A DNA stretch of 41,982 bases from an uncultured Mucilaginibacter sp. (GTDB lineage Bacteria; Bacteroidota; Bacteroidia; Sphingobacteriales; Sphingobacteriaceae). The notes under the pieces were generated by a model. The model was not told where the DNA came from. It ran no database searches and was given only the letters and a program-made list of their open reading frames with translations. The DNA lies in assembly GCA_903927645.1 (NCBI GenBank), contig CAIYNX010000230.1, forward strand, positions 1 through 41,982. The letters run 5' to 3'. Positions 1 to 9,642 of this stretch are shown piece after piece. Position 1 is the stretch's first letter. Each line of letters opens with the position of its first letter. The position numbers and the translations under genes are program-made.

Positions 1-218
1 AATATTTATTTTGCATTATATTAGCCTTTTAAATTCCTGTATTATTGATTAAGCTTCACCATATACAAATCGTTCTGTTTGCACTATTGGCTACTTAAAT
101 TTAAAAAACAAGTGTGTTTTTAAAGTAATTGATGAACTGTTAGTGAATGCATTAACGATTTTCGGTACAAGTGAATTAACTAGTAAATTTTAAATTATCA
201 TTAAATAAACTGCTTTAG
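1..218. other. Leading non-coding segment, possible gene relic
   Basis: No intact gene is visible. One + frame reads open from the TAA at about 52-54 to a TAA at about 192-194, and it is also open upstream apart from that one stop. The translation near the end (…VIDELLVNALTIFGTSEL…) looks more protein-like than random AT-rich DNA, so this may be the decayed end of an upstream gene. I do not recognise the family. The promoter for the methyltransferase gene at 219 should also lie here, but no clean TAnnTTTG box could be fixed. Confidence 0.25.
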
Positions 219-1103
219 ATGGTTCCTGAAATATTAAGTCAGTCGATTATCGAATTGTTAACTGATACATTCGACCCTGCAAGGGAAGGGGCAGCAATTG
301 AAATTGGTGTAGGTACCGACAATTTTTATTGCCTCAAATACAGTGATGCCGGACTTAAGTGTGTAGCGGTTGACCCAGTTCCATATCCACCATTTCTCGA
401 TCTTTCGCGCGAACGAAAAATCGATTTTGAAGAGGCGTGTATTTATGATCAAGAAGGTGAGCTTACCTTATTTTGTAATAAACATTCCGATCTCTCCTCA
501 ATTAATAAAGACTGGTGGGGAGTAAAGTCTTCGTATCAAAAAACAGTAAAGGCAATACTTTTACCTACTTTACTTGAGAAATATGGAATCGATTTAATTA
601 CGTTCCTTAAAATTGACACTGAAGGTTCAGAATTAGAAATAGTTAAACAAATTGCAGATCTTAATATTTCAGAATTACCGAGAATTATTGAGTTTGAATA
701 TGGCGGAGGCGCTACTAAACAAAGTGGTGAGGGTGCATGGAGCGAAAAATATGCAAGTAAGGTGAACGATATTATCCGCACACTGCAGGGTTTGGGGTAT
801 AAGCAAGGGCTGATATTGGATTCAAGTGAAGCTATCCCTGTTTTTTTTGATTTAGAAACAGTTAAGGATCCAAGTGATTTATTTTTGCCTCATTATGAGT
901 ATGGCAATTTATTAGTTTTTAAAAATCAAATCGAGAATACAGCAAAATTTGAGAATGTAATATTAAAAGCCCAGGCAGTTCAGCTACAAAGCGATTTTCG
1001 CACCCTTAAAGCGCAAAATCATGAACTCTATCTTAAAACTGTAAAAAACCATTTTGTAAAAAACGTAGTAAAACGTATGATTAAGGTTTTTAAGGGAAAA
1101 TAG
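219..1103 (+). CDS. FkbM-family SAM-dependent methyltransferase
   Basis: This 294-residue protein probably transfers a methyl group from S-adenosylmethionine to a sugar hydroxyl of the polysaccharide. A glycine-rich SAM-binding loop EIGVGTDN lies at about residues 28-35, followed by an acidic strand end VAVDPV near residue 50. The motif LKIDTEGSELEI near residues 130-141 is the hallmark of the FkbM family. The C-terminal 40 residues are lysine-rich and may form a helix that touches the membrane. It is the first gene of a same-strand run of glycosyltransferases, 31 bp ahead of the next one, so a role in decorating or capping the glycan is inferred. The exact substrate cannot be read from the sequence. 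Confidence 0.8.
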   Translation: MVPEILSQSIIELLTDTFDPAREGAAIEIGVGTDNFYCLKYSDAGLKCVAVDPVPYPPFLDLSRERKIDFEEACIYDQEGELTLFCNKHSDLSSINKDWWGVKSSYQKTVKAILLPTLLEKYGIDLITFLKIDTEGSELEIVKQIADLNISELPRIIEFEYGGGATKQSGEGAWSEKYASKVNDIIRTLQGLGYKQGLILDSSEAIPVFFDLETVKDPSDLFLPHYEYGNLLVFKNQIENTAKFENVILKAQAVQLQSDFRTLKAQNHELYLKTVKNHFVKNVVKRMIKVFKGK

Positions 1104-1134
1104 TACGCCGCGATAATTACTTAATTGAAACATT

Positions 1135-2271
1135 GTGGGTAAAACTAAAGTTGTTTTTATTTGTGGTTCGCTCGAAATTGGTCGGAATGGCGTTGGGGAT
1201 TATGCAAGGCGATTAGCCGGTGAAATTATAAAAACCGGTTTTGGTTCGGCAATTATTTCAATTAACGACGACAAAGTTAACGAGAATTTTCAGGGTAAAC
1301 AGCTTTCTGACGGAATTGAAATACCGGTTTTACGACTGTCTGCAAGTTTACCTATTGCCAATCGTATGGTTCAGGCCAGGCAATGGTTAATACAGTTAAA
1401 TCCTGAATGGCTTAGTTTACAATTTGTAAGCTATTCCTACAATGCGAGGGGTTTACCGTTCGGCCTCGGCTCCAGGCTGGTTCGTCTTGGGGCTGGTTAC
1501 AAATGGCATATGATGTTTCATGAACTGTGGATTGGCATTGAACCCGGCAAATACCTTCGAACCGCAATTATTTCAAAACTACAACGGTTTATTATCACAA
1601 AAGGGATTTTAAAATGCCTGAAACCACATGTCATCCACTCACACCTGCCGGAGTACCAATCCGTTTTGAGAACTTATGGATGGGATGTTAAGAGCCTCCC
1701 TTTATTTTCAAACATTGATGTTGCAGATGTAAGGAAAAAATTAATAGACGATGGAGTCTTTCGGGTAGGTTTTTTTAATCAAGTGGATTCAAGTGCTTCG
1801 ATAGTAACTTTTTTAATAGAATTAAAAAAACAACTTGCTGCCAGAAATTTAAAACTTGAACTTGTTTTTGTGGGGGGGGCGGTAACAAAAATGAAAGAAG
1901 CAGGCGGGCAATTAGAAAAACTTGACATTTTTGATGCTCCGATTGTTTATACAGGTTTTTTACAAAACGATGAGCTTTCAGCAGCCTTGCAAAGTTGTTC
2001 GTTAGGTATTACGCCGGTACCAAGGCATGCGCTGGGGAAGAGTGGGGGAGTAGCTGCTTTTTTATTGCATGAGGTCCCGGTTGCGGCCCCAAATGTTCAT
2101 CCACGCTTTAAAGAGAACGAAATAGGTTTTAATGCTGTTGAGCTTTGTTCGGTAATCGTACTTGAACCCAATTTGGAGAAAATACTTACATTAAGAAAAA
2201 CAATGGGAGCTGCAAAAAATGAAATACAACTGTCAACGGTAGCTAAAAAGTTTTTATCAGACCTAATTTAA
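1135..2271 (+). CDS. Glycosyltransferase, GT-B fold (GT4-like)
   Basis: A 378-residue cytoplasmic glycosyltransferase candidate. The start is GTG at 1135; no ATG fits better. The N-terminal strand VVFICGSLEIGRNGVGDYARRL (split over residues 5-26) has the acceptor-side glycine-rich loop seen in GT4 enzymes. A C-terminal Rossmann half carries FVGGAV near residue 244 and a donor-side segment GKSGGVAAFLLHEVPVAAPN near residues 300-319. The classic E-x7-E motif is not obvious, so the family call is less firm than for the gene at 3315. A run of eight G residues (1872-1879) lies inside the gene. It is followed after only 4 bp by the next glycosyltransferase, which implies co-transcription. Confidence 0.7.
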   Translation: MGKTKVVFICGSLEIGRNGVGDYARRLAGEIIKTGFGSAIISINDDKVNENFQGKQLSDGIEIPVLRLSASLPIANRMVQARQWLIQLNPEWLSLQFVSYSYNARGLPFGLGSRLVRLGAGYKWHMMFHELWIGIEPGKYLRTAIISKLQRFIITKGILKCLKPHVIHSHLPEYQSVLRTYGWDVKSLPLFSNIDVADVRKKLIDDGVFRVGFFNQVDSSASIVTFLIELKKQLAARNLKLELVFVGGAVTKMKEAGGQLEKLDIFDAPIVYTGFLQNDELSAALQSCSLGITPVPRHALGKSGGVAAFLLHEVPVAAPNVHPRFKENEIGFNAVELCSVIVLEPNLEKILTLRKTMGAAKNEIQLSTVAKKFLSDLI

Positions 2272-2275
2272 TCAC

Positions 2276-3250
2276 ATGAACAATCCTGACATAGGTATAA
2301 TTATCAATTCATTTAACCGTTTTGAACTTTTAAAGCAATGTATGGGGGTAATTGACTCGTGGTTACCACAATCTGGGCTTTTGGGACGATTGGAAGCAAT
2401 TGTATATGACGCAGGTTCAACTGATGGCAGCCTTGAATGGCTTAATAACCACGCAAACGGCTTAGCCATTCCCTATCAGCTAATTACACCTGTGACCGGA
2501 GCAGATACGTCTTTTTCAGCAGGAATAAACACGGCATCCGAATTTGCCATAGCGAAATTTCCTTCCTTAAAATATTTGCTTTTCTACGAAACAGATAATC
2601 AGATTTTTTCTCCGGAACCAATTTTGCGGGCTTTAAAAATACTGGGCAGCAAAGCAAACCTTGGTGCATGTGGTTTTACAGTTCGTCAGCATAACGGTTC
2701 ACCGGCGGGGGTGGGCATGCCATTCCCCCGTTTAATAAATTTTGCGTTGGGTAAAAATCTTGTTCATAAATGGCAGTTGGAGGCTATATCTTATAAGTGG
2801 GAAAATCAAATTGATGATATAAAATTCAGTGAAGTGGATGTAGTTTATACCAGCCCGCTATTGCTTAAGATGGAAGCCTGGAACGATTCAGGTGGTTTTG
2901 ATGCTGCAAATTTTCCTTTTTCCGATTGCGACATTGACTGGGCACGCAGGCTGCGGAATGCTGGCTGGCACATGGGTGTAATAGAAACCAATGAGGTAAT
3001 ACATGATAATTTGAGTGCTGTTTCGTCCTGGTCTAAATCAAGGGCATTACAATTTCACAGGGCGCGTTTAAAATATTTTAAAAGATACCAACCGGTTGCA
3101 GTTTTCCTGGTGTGGCCATTGCTGCTAATTTTCAGGCATTTATTGGAGTTAACATCGGTGTTGATCCTGGTAAAGGGTCGTGATCGAAGGATACAACTTT
3201 CTGGTCAATTTAGCGACTTACTTCGGTTATGCATAAAAGGGTACAAATAA
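2276..3250 (+). CDS. Family 2 glycosyltransferase
   Basis: A 324-residue GT-A glycosyltransferase. The start IGIIINSFNRFELLKQC is the usual GT2 N-terminal strand and helix. DAGSTDGSLEWL near residues 45-56 is the nucleotide-binding acidic region, YETDNQIF near 103-110 stands at the DxD position, and a downstream acidic loop DCDIDWARRLRNAGW near 219-233 resembles rhamnosyl/GlcNAc transferases that act on lipid-linked glycans. A hydrophobic C-terminal segment at about 276-302 may anchor it to the inner membrane. It sits 4 bp after the upstream glycosyltransferase. It should add one sugar to the lipid-linked repeat unit; donor and linkage are unknown. Confidence 0.8.
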   Translation: MNNPDIGIIINSFNRFELLKQCMGVIDSWLPQSGLLGRLEAIVYDAGSTDGSLEWLNNHANGLAIPYQLITPVTGADTSFSAGINTASEFAIAKFPSLKYLLFYETDNQIFSPEPILRALKILGSKANLGACGFTVRQHNGSPAGVGMPFPRLINFALGKNLVHKWQLEAISYKWENQIDDIKFSEVDVVYTSPLLLKMEAWNDSGGFDAANFPFSDCDIDWARRLRNAGWHMGVIETNEVIHDNLSAVSSWSKSRALQFHRARLKYFKRYQPVAVFLVWPLLLIFRHLLELTSVLILVKGRDRRIQLSGQFSDLLRLCIKGYK

Positions 3251-3314
3251 CTTTATATTATTTTTCTTATCTTAACTCGGCTAAAATATAAATATATTAA
3301 TCTTAGTAAAATTA

Positions 3315-4553
3315 ATGAAGGTAGTTATCTCCCATCCTACAGGTAATGCATTTGTAAGAGCTGCAGCAAAAGGACTATTGAACGAGGGTATGTTGTCGGC
3401 TTTTGAAACCACTGTTGCAACATTTCCGGGAAATGTTTTCGATAGATTGAGTTCGTTTTCGCTCTTTTCGGAGTTTCAGCGCCGACGTTATGATCCCGGG
3501 TTAGCACCTTTTACCAATACATCACCGTTGCGCGAATTAGGAAGGATTGCGTCGGGCAAGGCTGGCCTGCATCAACTCATTAAACATGAAAGCGGTATAT
3601 TCAGTGTTGATGCTGTTTATCAGCAATTGGATAAGCAAGTGGCTGCCGGTCTGGTAAAAGCACAAAAAAAAGGCGCCTCGGCAGTATATGCATACGAAGA
3701 TGGTGCGTTGTTTTCTTTTTCGGAAGCCCGCAGGCTCGGCCTGCAGTGTTTGTACGATCTTCCCATCGGTTACTGGCGGTCGGCCAGGCAAATTATGGGT
3801 TCAGAAAAGGAACGTTGGCCTGAATGGGCTTCAACTTTAACAGGTTTTGGCGATTCTGCAGAAAAACTGACCAGAAAAGATAATGAATTACTGCTTTCAG
3901 ACCGTATTTTTGTGGCGAGTACTTTTACTGCAAATACATTAAAGGATTTTCCCGGCAAATTGGCGCCGGTAGAAATTGTGCCCTACGCTTTTCCGCCGGT
4001 TGCTGATCACCGCGAGTATTTGTTTAAAAGTGGCGGTAGGTTAAAAATATTGTTTGTGGGCGGTCTGTCACAAAGAAAAGGCATAGCCTATCTTTTTGAG
4101 GCTGCAAATGCCTTGAGTAAATTTGTGGAATTAACCGTTGTAGGGCAAAAGGCTATAAACGATTGCCCGGCTTTAGACAAGGCATTAGGTATGCACCGAT
4201 GGATACCCAGTTTGCCGCACAACCAGATTCTTGAGGTAATGCGACAACACGATGTTTTAATTTTTCCATCGCTGTTTGAAGGTTTTGGATTGGTAATAAC
4301 CGAAGCGATGGCGCAAGGAACGCCAGTAATTACTACCGATCGGACTGCCGGGCCGGACATTATTAAAGATAACGAAAATGGCTGGCTAATTGAAGCTGGT
4401 TCAACCGAAGCGCTGATTAAGGCTATTGAAAAACTAATCCACAAACCGGATTTAATTGCCGAAACAGGGCAGGCTGCTATGGAAACAGCCAGGCAACGAA
4501 CATGGGAACTTTACGGCAAGGAACTAAGCAAGGCTATGTTACATAATAATTAG
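3315..4553 (+). CDS. Family 4 glycosyltransferase
   Basis: A 412-residue GT-B enzyme. The donor-binding half begins at KILFVGGLSQRKGIAYLFEA (near residue 239), the standard GT4 pattern. FEGFGLVITEAMAQGTPVIT near residues 321-340 contains the E-x7-E pair that binds the nucleotide sugar and drives retaining transfer. The start is ATG at 3315, 64 bp after the previous gene. Its position between a GT2 enzyme and a Wzy-like polymerase points to assembly of the exopolysaccharide repeat unit at the cytoplasmic face. The sugar it transfers cannot be told. Confidence 0.85.
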   Translation: MKVVISHPTGNAFVRAAAKGLLNEGMLSAFETTVATFPGNVFDRLSSFSLFSEFQRRRYDPGLAPFTNTSPLRELGRIASGKAGLHQLIKHESGIFSVDAVYQQLDKQVAAGLVKAQKKGASAVYAYEDGALFSFSEARRLGLQCLYDLPIGYWRSARQIMGSEKERWPEWASTLTGFGDSAEKLTRKDNELLLSDRIFVASTFTANTLKDFPGKLAPVEIVPYAFPPVADHREYLFKSGGRLKILFVGGLSQRKGIAYLFEAANALSKFVELTVVGQKAINDCPALDKALGMHRWIPSLPHNQILEVMRQHDVLIFPSLFEGFGLVITEAMAQGTPVITTDRTAGPDIIKDNENGWLIEAGSTEALIKAIEKLIHKPDLIAETGQAAMETARQRTWELYGKELSKAMLHNN

Positions 4554-4578
4554 TATATTTATCTTATTTTTTAATTAG

Positions 4579-5949
4579 ATGGACGTTAGTTTGAACCCGG
4601 GGGCTGGCATCAACAATGAAGATGCAGAAATAAAGAAACGCAAGACGAAAAAAACTGATGTGCTTAGCAAAGCCGATGTGCATGCGCTATTAAAAAAAGG
4701 AATTTGGTTGTATTTTTTTTTGGTAATATTTGAAGGGGCTTTGCGTAAATGGGTTTTGCCAGGATTGGCAACCCCATTATTAATTGTACGCGATCCTGTA
4801 GCTATTTGGATGCTCTATATTGCATGGCGGTATAACGAAATGCCGTCAAATAACTATATTTTGGCGATGTGCGGTATTGCCATATTTAGTTTTTTTACAG
4901 CCATAACGGTTGGCCACGGTAGTATACCTGTTGCCATTTATGGGGCACGGATTTTTCTCTTCCATTTTCCGGTAATTTTTCTGATCGGGCGCATATTTAA
5001 CCGCGATGATGTTATAAAGTTGGCTACTGTAGTACTCTGGATATCAATCCCGATGCTAGTTCTTATTGCTATGCAGTTTTACAGCCCCCAGTCGGCGTTT
5101 GTTAATAAAGGTATCGGTAACGACCAGGGTGGTGGCTTTAGTGGGGCACTCGGGTATTTCCGTCCGCCGGGTACTTTTTCATTTACCACCGGTAATACCC
5201 AGTTTTTTAGCTTCGTAGCAATTTTTGTTATTTATTTTTTGCTGAATCCTAAAGGGGTTAAATTATACCTGCTTATAGCGTCAACCATGTGTACGCTTGC
5301 TGCTATTCCTCTTTCCATTAGTCGCAGTTTATTTGTTCAGGTAGCCATTTCTTTAGGCTTTGCGTCATTGTCCATACTCCGAAAACCAAAGTACATAGGC
5401 CGGATGCTTGGAGCGGTTTTAGTCTTAATAGTCATGTTTGCTATATTAAGCCAGGTTAGTTTTTTCAGCCACGCACTGGAAGCGCTTACGTCACGCTTTC
5501 AAACAGCTGATGAAAGCGAGGGAGGGATTCAGAATTCGTTTGCTGCGCGGATGTTTGCAGGCTTTTTTGAGCAGTTTCAATCACCCAACCTGCCATTTTT
5601 TGGTTTAGGAATTGGTATGGGTACAAACGCCGGCGCCCAGTTATTGGTAGGAAGCACCGAAACATTTTTGGTGGCCGAGGGCGAATGGGGGCGAATGGTA
5701 GGTGAAATGGGGATCATATTAGGGGTTTCAGCCATCCTACTACGCGTGAATTTTGGTGTAAGGTTATTAATTGAAAGTTATAAAAAATTACAAAAAAACG
5801 ATTTCTTACCCTGGATGTTATTGAGTGTTTGCTTTCAAACTGTTGCGCAGGGACAATGGGCCCAGCCTACTGCGTTAGGTTTTGCAGTATTATTGGGTGG
5901 TCTAACCATTGCTTCATTAAATAACCCTGAGACGCAAAGGCTTACCTAA
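4579..5949 (+). CDS. Wzy-like O-antigen/EPS polymerase (O-antigen ligase family)
   Basis: A 456-residue multi-pass membrane protein, likely the polymerase that joins repeat units in the periplasm, or a ligase of the same fold. The first 40 residues are highly charged and lysine-rich, as expected for a cytoplasmic tail. About ten to twelve hydrophobic segments follow. Segments typical of the family are a periplasmic RPPGTFSFTTGNTQ near residues 194-207, GLGIGMGTNAG near 340-350 and EGEWGRMVGEMG near 368-379. It is 25 bp after the GT4 gene and probably in its operon. A second, unrelated-looking Wzy is at 16766, so the two may act on different glycans. Confidence 0.75.
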   Translation: MDVSLNPGAGINNEDAEIKKRKTKKTDVLSKADVHALLKKGIWLYFFLVIFEGALRKWVLPGLATPLLIVRDPVAIWMLYIAWRYNEMPSNNYILAMCGIAIFSFFTAITVGHGSIPVAIYGARIFLFHFPVIFLIGRIFNRDDVIKLATVVLWISIPMLVLIAMQFYSPQSAFVNKGIGNDQGGGFSGALGYFRPPGTFSFTTGNTQFFSFVAIFVIYFLLNPKGVKLYLLIASTMCTLAAIPLSISRSLFVQVAISLGFASLSILRKPKYIGRMLGAVLVLIVMFAILSQVSFFSHALEALTSRFQTADESEGGIQNSFAARMFAGFFEQFQSPNLPFFGLGIGMGTNAGAQLLVGSTETFLVAEGEWGRMVGEMGIILGVSAILLRVNFGVRLLIESYKKLQKNDFLPWMLLSVCFQTVAQGQWAQPTALGFAVLLGGLTIASLNNPETQRLT

Positions 5950-6351
5950 ATAATATAATAGCCCGATAGCATTACTTATTTTGATCCTGATATTTCAGCA
6001 ATCAAATAAAAAAAATTACTGGGTTGGCGATTTTTCCAACGTTAACAGTTTAGAATAGCTGGGTTTACATTCCAATAAGTCACACGCTTGGTCATCAAAC
6101 CAAATTAGTGTTGATGTTCAATAAAAAAACGGTATTGCTTACTTGTTAAAAAGCAAAGGTTAAGTGCCTTTTGCTATAACAGCTATTGTTGAATTGCTAT
6201 TCGCATTTTTTAGAACCCCCTTTAAATTGCCACCAGAGTAGTATTTACGGCCCAATAGTTTAAACACAGAAAGAGTAACCATTTAAAAGTTTAAGAAAAA
6301 TTGCGCCATACACATTAAGTGTCGTTTTTGAATATTTAAAATGTTTAATTG
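5950..6351. other. 400-bp gap with a possible decayed gene
   Basis: No intact gene is present. One + frame from about 6020 to 6320 has protein-like stretches (YWVGDFSNVNSLE, then GIAYLLKSKG, then VPFAITAIVELLFAFFRTPF, then KLPPE) broken by several in-frame stop codons. This could be a relic of a polysaccharide gene, but I cannot name a family and it may be chance. No convincing terminator or promoter is visible. Confidence 0.2.
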
Positions 6352-7374
6352 ATGAAAAAGTTACAGGTACCAACTGGTAAAATAAAGGTTAACTATTTTC
6401 AGCGCCGACCGCGAAGCGGTTTTAATTTTAGCCTCGAGTACATATTTGATGACATCAGAAAAAGATTGGCTGATAAAATTGACGCAAAGGTATACCTGTC
6501 TAAATGTTATAATGATGGTTATTACAGCAAATTGGTAAACATTACCGTTGCTGCTTTTCAGCAGGGTAGGGATGTAAATCATATAACCGGCGAAGTGCAT
6601 TTCCTCGATCTGCTGATGAAGAAAAGACGGGTTATTTTAACTATTCATGATTGCGGGATGATGATACGGAAAACAGGTATTGCAAAAGAAATTATCAGGT
6701 GGTTGTACCTCGTTGCACCTGTAAAAAAAGCAAAAATTGTAGTTGCCATATCAACCGTCACAAAAAACGAGATTATTAATTATACTGGTTGCAGCCCTGA
6801 TAAAATACGGGTAGTGCCTGTTGCTGTAAGTCCGCTTTATCAGCCTTTTCCAAAGGAATTTAATGCCCGAAAGCCAGCAATACTACAAATAGGCACCGGT
6901 TACAATAAAAACATACTTAGGTTAGCTGAGGCATTGAAAGGAATTAATTGTCAATTAACCATTGTAGGCAAATTGAATCAGGAACAGCTTAAAGCCCTGC
7001 AGAAAAATAATATAGATTATAGTAACGAGTATAATTTATCTGATCATCGCATATTAGAAAAATACCAGCAATGCGATATTTTGACATTTGTTTCCACTTT
7101 CGAAGGTTTTGGGATGCCAATAATTGAAGCTCATGCTGTTGAAAGAGTGGTGGTTACGAGTAATATTTCATCGATGCCGGAGGTTGCTGGCAACGCGGCC
7201 ATCCTGGTAAACCCATTTGACGTTAATGATATAAAGTCAGGTATTTTGAAAGCTATCAGTGATGAGCAATTAAGGGTTCAACTCATTGACAAAGGCAAAA
7301 TTAATAAGCTTAGGTTCGATTCTGAAAAAATTGCCAATATGTATTTCGATTTATATAAAGAAATAGCCTTATAA
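6352..7374 (+). CDS. Family 4 glycosyltransferase
   Basis: A 340-residue GT-B glycosyltransferase. A TTG lies one codon upstream (6349), but the adjacent ATG at 6352 is the better start. The N-terminal half has VNHITGEVHFLDLL and VILTIHDCG (near residues 78-107), a pattern common in GT4 enzymes. The donor half has KPAILQIGTGYNKN near 177-190, and FEGFGMPIIEAHAVERVVVT near 244-263 carries the E-x7-E nucleotide-sugar motif. It follows a 400-bp gap and converges with the flippase gene at 7556, so it probably has its own promoter. Donor and acceptor sugars are unknown. Confidence 0.83.
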   Translation: MKKLQVPTGKIKVNYFQRRPRSGFNFSLEYIFDDIRKRLADKIDAKVYLSKCYNDGYYSKLVNITVAAFQQGRDVNHITGEVHFLDLLMKKRRVILTIHDCGMMIRKTGIAKEIIRWLYLVAPVKKAKIVVAISTVTKNEIINYTGCSPDKIRVVPVAVSPLYQPFPKEFNARKPAILQIGTGYNKNILRLAEALKGINCQLTIVGKLNQEQLKALQKNNIDYSNEYNLSDHRILEKYQQCDILTFVSTFEGFGMPIIEAHAVERVVVTSNISSMPEVAGNAAILVNPFDVNDIKSGILKAISDEQLRVQLIDKGKINKLRFDSEKIANMYFDLYKEIAL

Positions 7375-7555
7375 ACCAATTTTCCTTACATTTCTTAAAA
7401 TTTCGGGACAAATTTAAATTCTTATTTTATGTTTTGTGAATGATTGAAAGCATCTTTTGGTTTAACTGGGAAAACAAAACCGATTAATAGCAGTAGGTCA
7501 ACTCAACTCATTATTTATTATGACACCACTTACGATCATGTGAAAATGTCCCCGG

Positions 7556-8917
7556 CTATTTATTCCATATGCCCTCTGCCTTTCTGTTAATAATCAGTTT
7601 ACATTGGTAAGTTATAAAGGCATTAATAATAAGCATAACAATAATATTAGCTATTACCGTTCCGGCCAGGCCGGTATATTTTATTAAAAAAACCGAAAGT
7701 GGTATATTAATGATCCCTGTACTGATAATTAAAATTAACTGAATCCTAAACTTTCCTACACCATTTAAAAGGTAGGCATGTACAACTGTCCAGGTTTGCA
7801 AAACCGCATAGACGGCTATGGTTAACGAAAGTGATGCTGGTACAGGAATTTTATCACCAATCCAAAGTTTATAAAATGTACCCGACAATAGGTATAAAAT
7901 CAACGAAAAAATACCGAAATAAAAACATAGCATTCGTAATTTTCTTAGTGAATGCTTTATCCATTCCAGATCGTTTTTGGCATAAGCATCAGTAAAAGCA
8001 CTCCAGTAAGGCGTTGCTACTATAGCAAATGCAATGGTTATTATTGAAAAATACTTATAGGCAATGTTAAAAACAGTAACTTCATTTGGTCCTAATGTGC
8101 GGGTAATAATGATATTGTCAGTTTCGTAAAGAATCAGTGCACCCAGCTGAATTAAAAAAAATGCGCCGCCAATATTCAACAAACTTTTAGCACTTTTAAA
8201 ATCAATAACGCTAAGTTTTGGTGAAAATGGTTTCAGGGTTGTTTTAAAAAGATATAAACTACCCAACAGCAAAATAGCAACCGGCGAACCTACCACCACC
8301 AAAACCAGCATAAATAAAGTGCCTTTTGTATAAATGGTGAGTAAAAAAGTGAGCCCCAGGGTAAGTAGCTGACCAGCCAGGAACAAAAGGGAAGACTTAA
8401 AGGGTTGATGGGTGGCAATTAATATGCTGTTTATTGGTTGTAATGTAAATTGCATACAAAATATGCCGAGGGAAACTAATATGACAGGCCATATCGGGTA
8501 ATTTACAGACGATTGAATATGAAGCAACTGATTCCAATTAAAGAATGAGCCAATAATAAAAAAAAGACCAAACGCCGCTAATCCGATTAAAAAAAGTAAA
8601 GCATAAGTAGTGCTTATGTATTTTACAATATCTGCTTTTTGGTTTAGGGCTAAAGATGTTGCCAATTTGTTTCTTAATCCGTTACTAAGCCCAATATCAA
8701 AAGTATTTAGCCAGGCTACCAGTGCGGCTATGGTAAGCCAAATGCCGTATTGAATTGGATTAACATAATTCATTGTTAGCGGGAATAGTGCAAAACCTGC
8801 CAAAACGCTAAGTCCTTTAATTAAAAAGGAGTAAATTATATTTTTTTTTATGTTTATAGTCCGTTCATTACCCGTTTTAAATGAATTGGTGATCTTGTTT
8901 TTTATGGAATTAAACAT
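7556..8917 (-). CDS. Wzx-type polysaccharide flippase (MOP superfamily)
   Basis: A 453-residue integral membrane protein with about 12 to 14 hydrophobic segments and the look of the MATE/oligosaccharidyl-lipid flippase group. The N-terminal KKNIIYSFLIKGLSVLAGFA (near residues 25-44), then NPIQYGIWLTIAALVAWLNT and FDIGLSNGLRNKLATSLA, is the conserved first part of such flippases. It should move the lipid-linked repeat unit from the cytoplasmic to the periplasmic face. It is alone on the minus strand between two plus-strand blocks. A second flippase is at 18086, which is unusual for a single repeat unit. Confidence 0.82.
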   Translation of the reverse strand: MFNSIKNKITNSFKTGNERTINIKKNIIYSFLIKGLSVLAGFALFPLTMNYVNPIQYGIWLTIAALVAWLNTFDIGLSNGLRNKLATSLALNQKADIVKYISTTYALLFLIGLAAFGLFFIIGSFFNWNQLLHIQSSVNYPIWPVILVSLGIFCMQFTLQPINSILIATHQPFKSSLLFLAGQLLTLGLTFLLTIYTKGTLFMLVLVVVGSPVAILLLGSLYLFKTTLKPFSPKLSVIDFKSAKSLLNIGGAFFLIQLGALILYETDNIIITRTLGPNEVTVFNIAYKYFSIITIAFAIVATPYWSAFTDAYAKNDLEWIKHSLRKLRMLCFYFGIFSLILYLLSGTFYKLWIGDKIPVPASLSLTIAVYAVLQTWTVVHAYLLNGVGKFRIQLILIISTGIINIPLSVFLIKYTGLAGTVIANIIVMLIINAFITYQCKLIINRKAEGIWNK

Positions 8918-9642
8918 TTAATCAGTTATTTTTTTTTTGAAGGAAACCAATAGTTTATTTTGCCCGTATTACCAATAAATAGGTAACTTTTGGTTTACAA
9001 ATATAACTTTCACAGCAGGAAAGCTTTTTAAAATGGCCATAAAAATTAAAGGGCATGCCTTTTGGTTTATGAGTTTATTGTTGGTAATAGAATTCGGATC
9101 GGGTATTTTCAATAGATAAAACGACTAAATTTAATTGATACATGCTAGTGCGGGTACTTCGGGTGAGGTATTCTACCTTTAGATCGTTAACATTGAGTTT
9201 TAAAAAAAAATTGTGAACTTTAGTATTGTATTTAAAAAAAAGAAAAGAATTGGGTGTAGGCGAATAGTTAATAAAAATTACAACTATTTGAAAACCAAAT
9301 AAAAACAGAATATTTCAAAAGCTAAATCATGCTTTTCGGGTATTTTTTTATTTTTGTAAAAATCAAAGACTGGGCACAAAAAACAATCAAAATTAATAAA
9401 TGTAGTTTCGTTCTAAAAAATTGATAAATTATTCATATAATTGTTTATTAATGTTAAATATTTATAAAAAATTAGCACTATTATTATAAATTCGCAAATT
9501 GTTATAAATGATGTAGGTTTATGCATGTGTCAAAATGTTTTAAACAGGCCTATTGTGTAAACTTTAAATTAATTGTTAATATATATTAATATTTAAGCAA
9601 AAATACCCCTAATGTACGCTGATTGTATCATTTTATGAAACT
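8918..9642. other. 725-bp intergenic region, no clear gene
   Basis: The region is very AT-rich and separates divergent genes, so both promoters should lie here. A possible -7 box TAAATTCG is at 9487-9494, but no matching -33 element stands out. One tiny + open frame of 28 codons (9033-9119, ATG to TAA) has a hydrophobic centre (FWFMSLLLVIEFG) and a GGAAAG about 12 bases upstream; nothing else supports it as a gene. Confidence 0.3.

Noticed and set aside
6349-6351. TTG start for the glycosyltransferase at 6352
   Set aside because: The next codon is ATG and adds nothing but a Met; the ATG is the simpler start.
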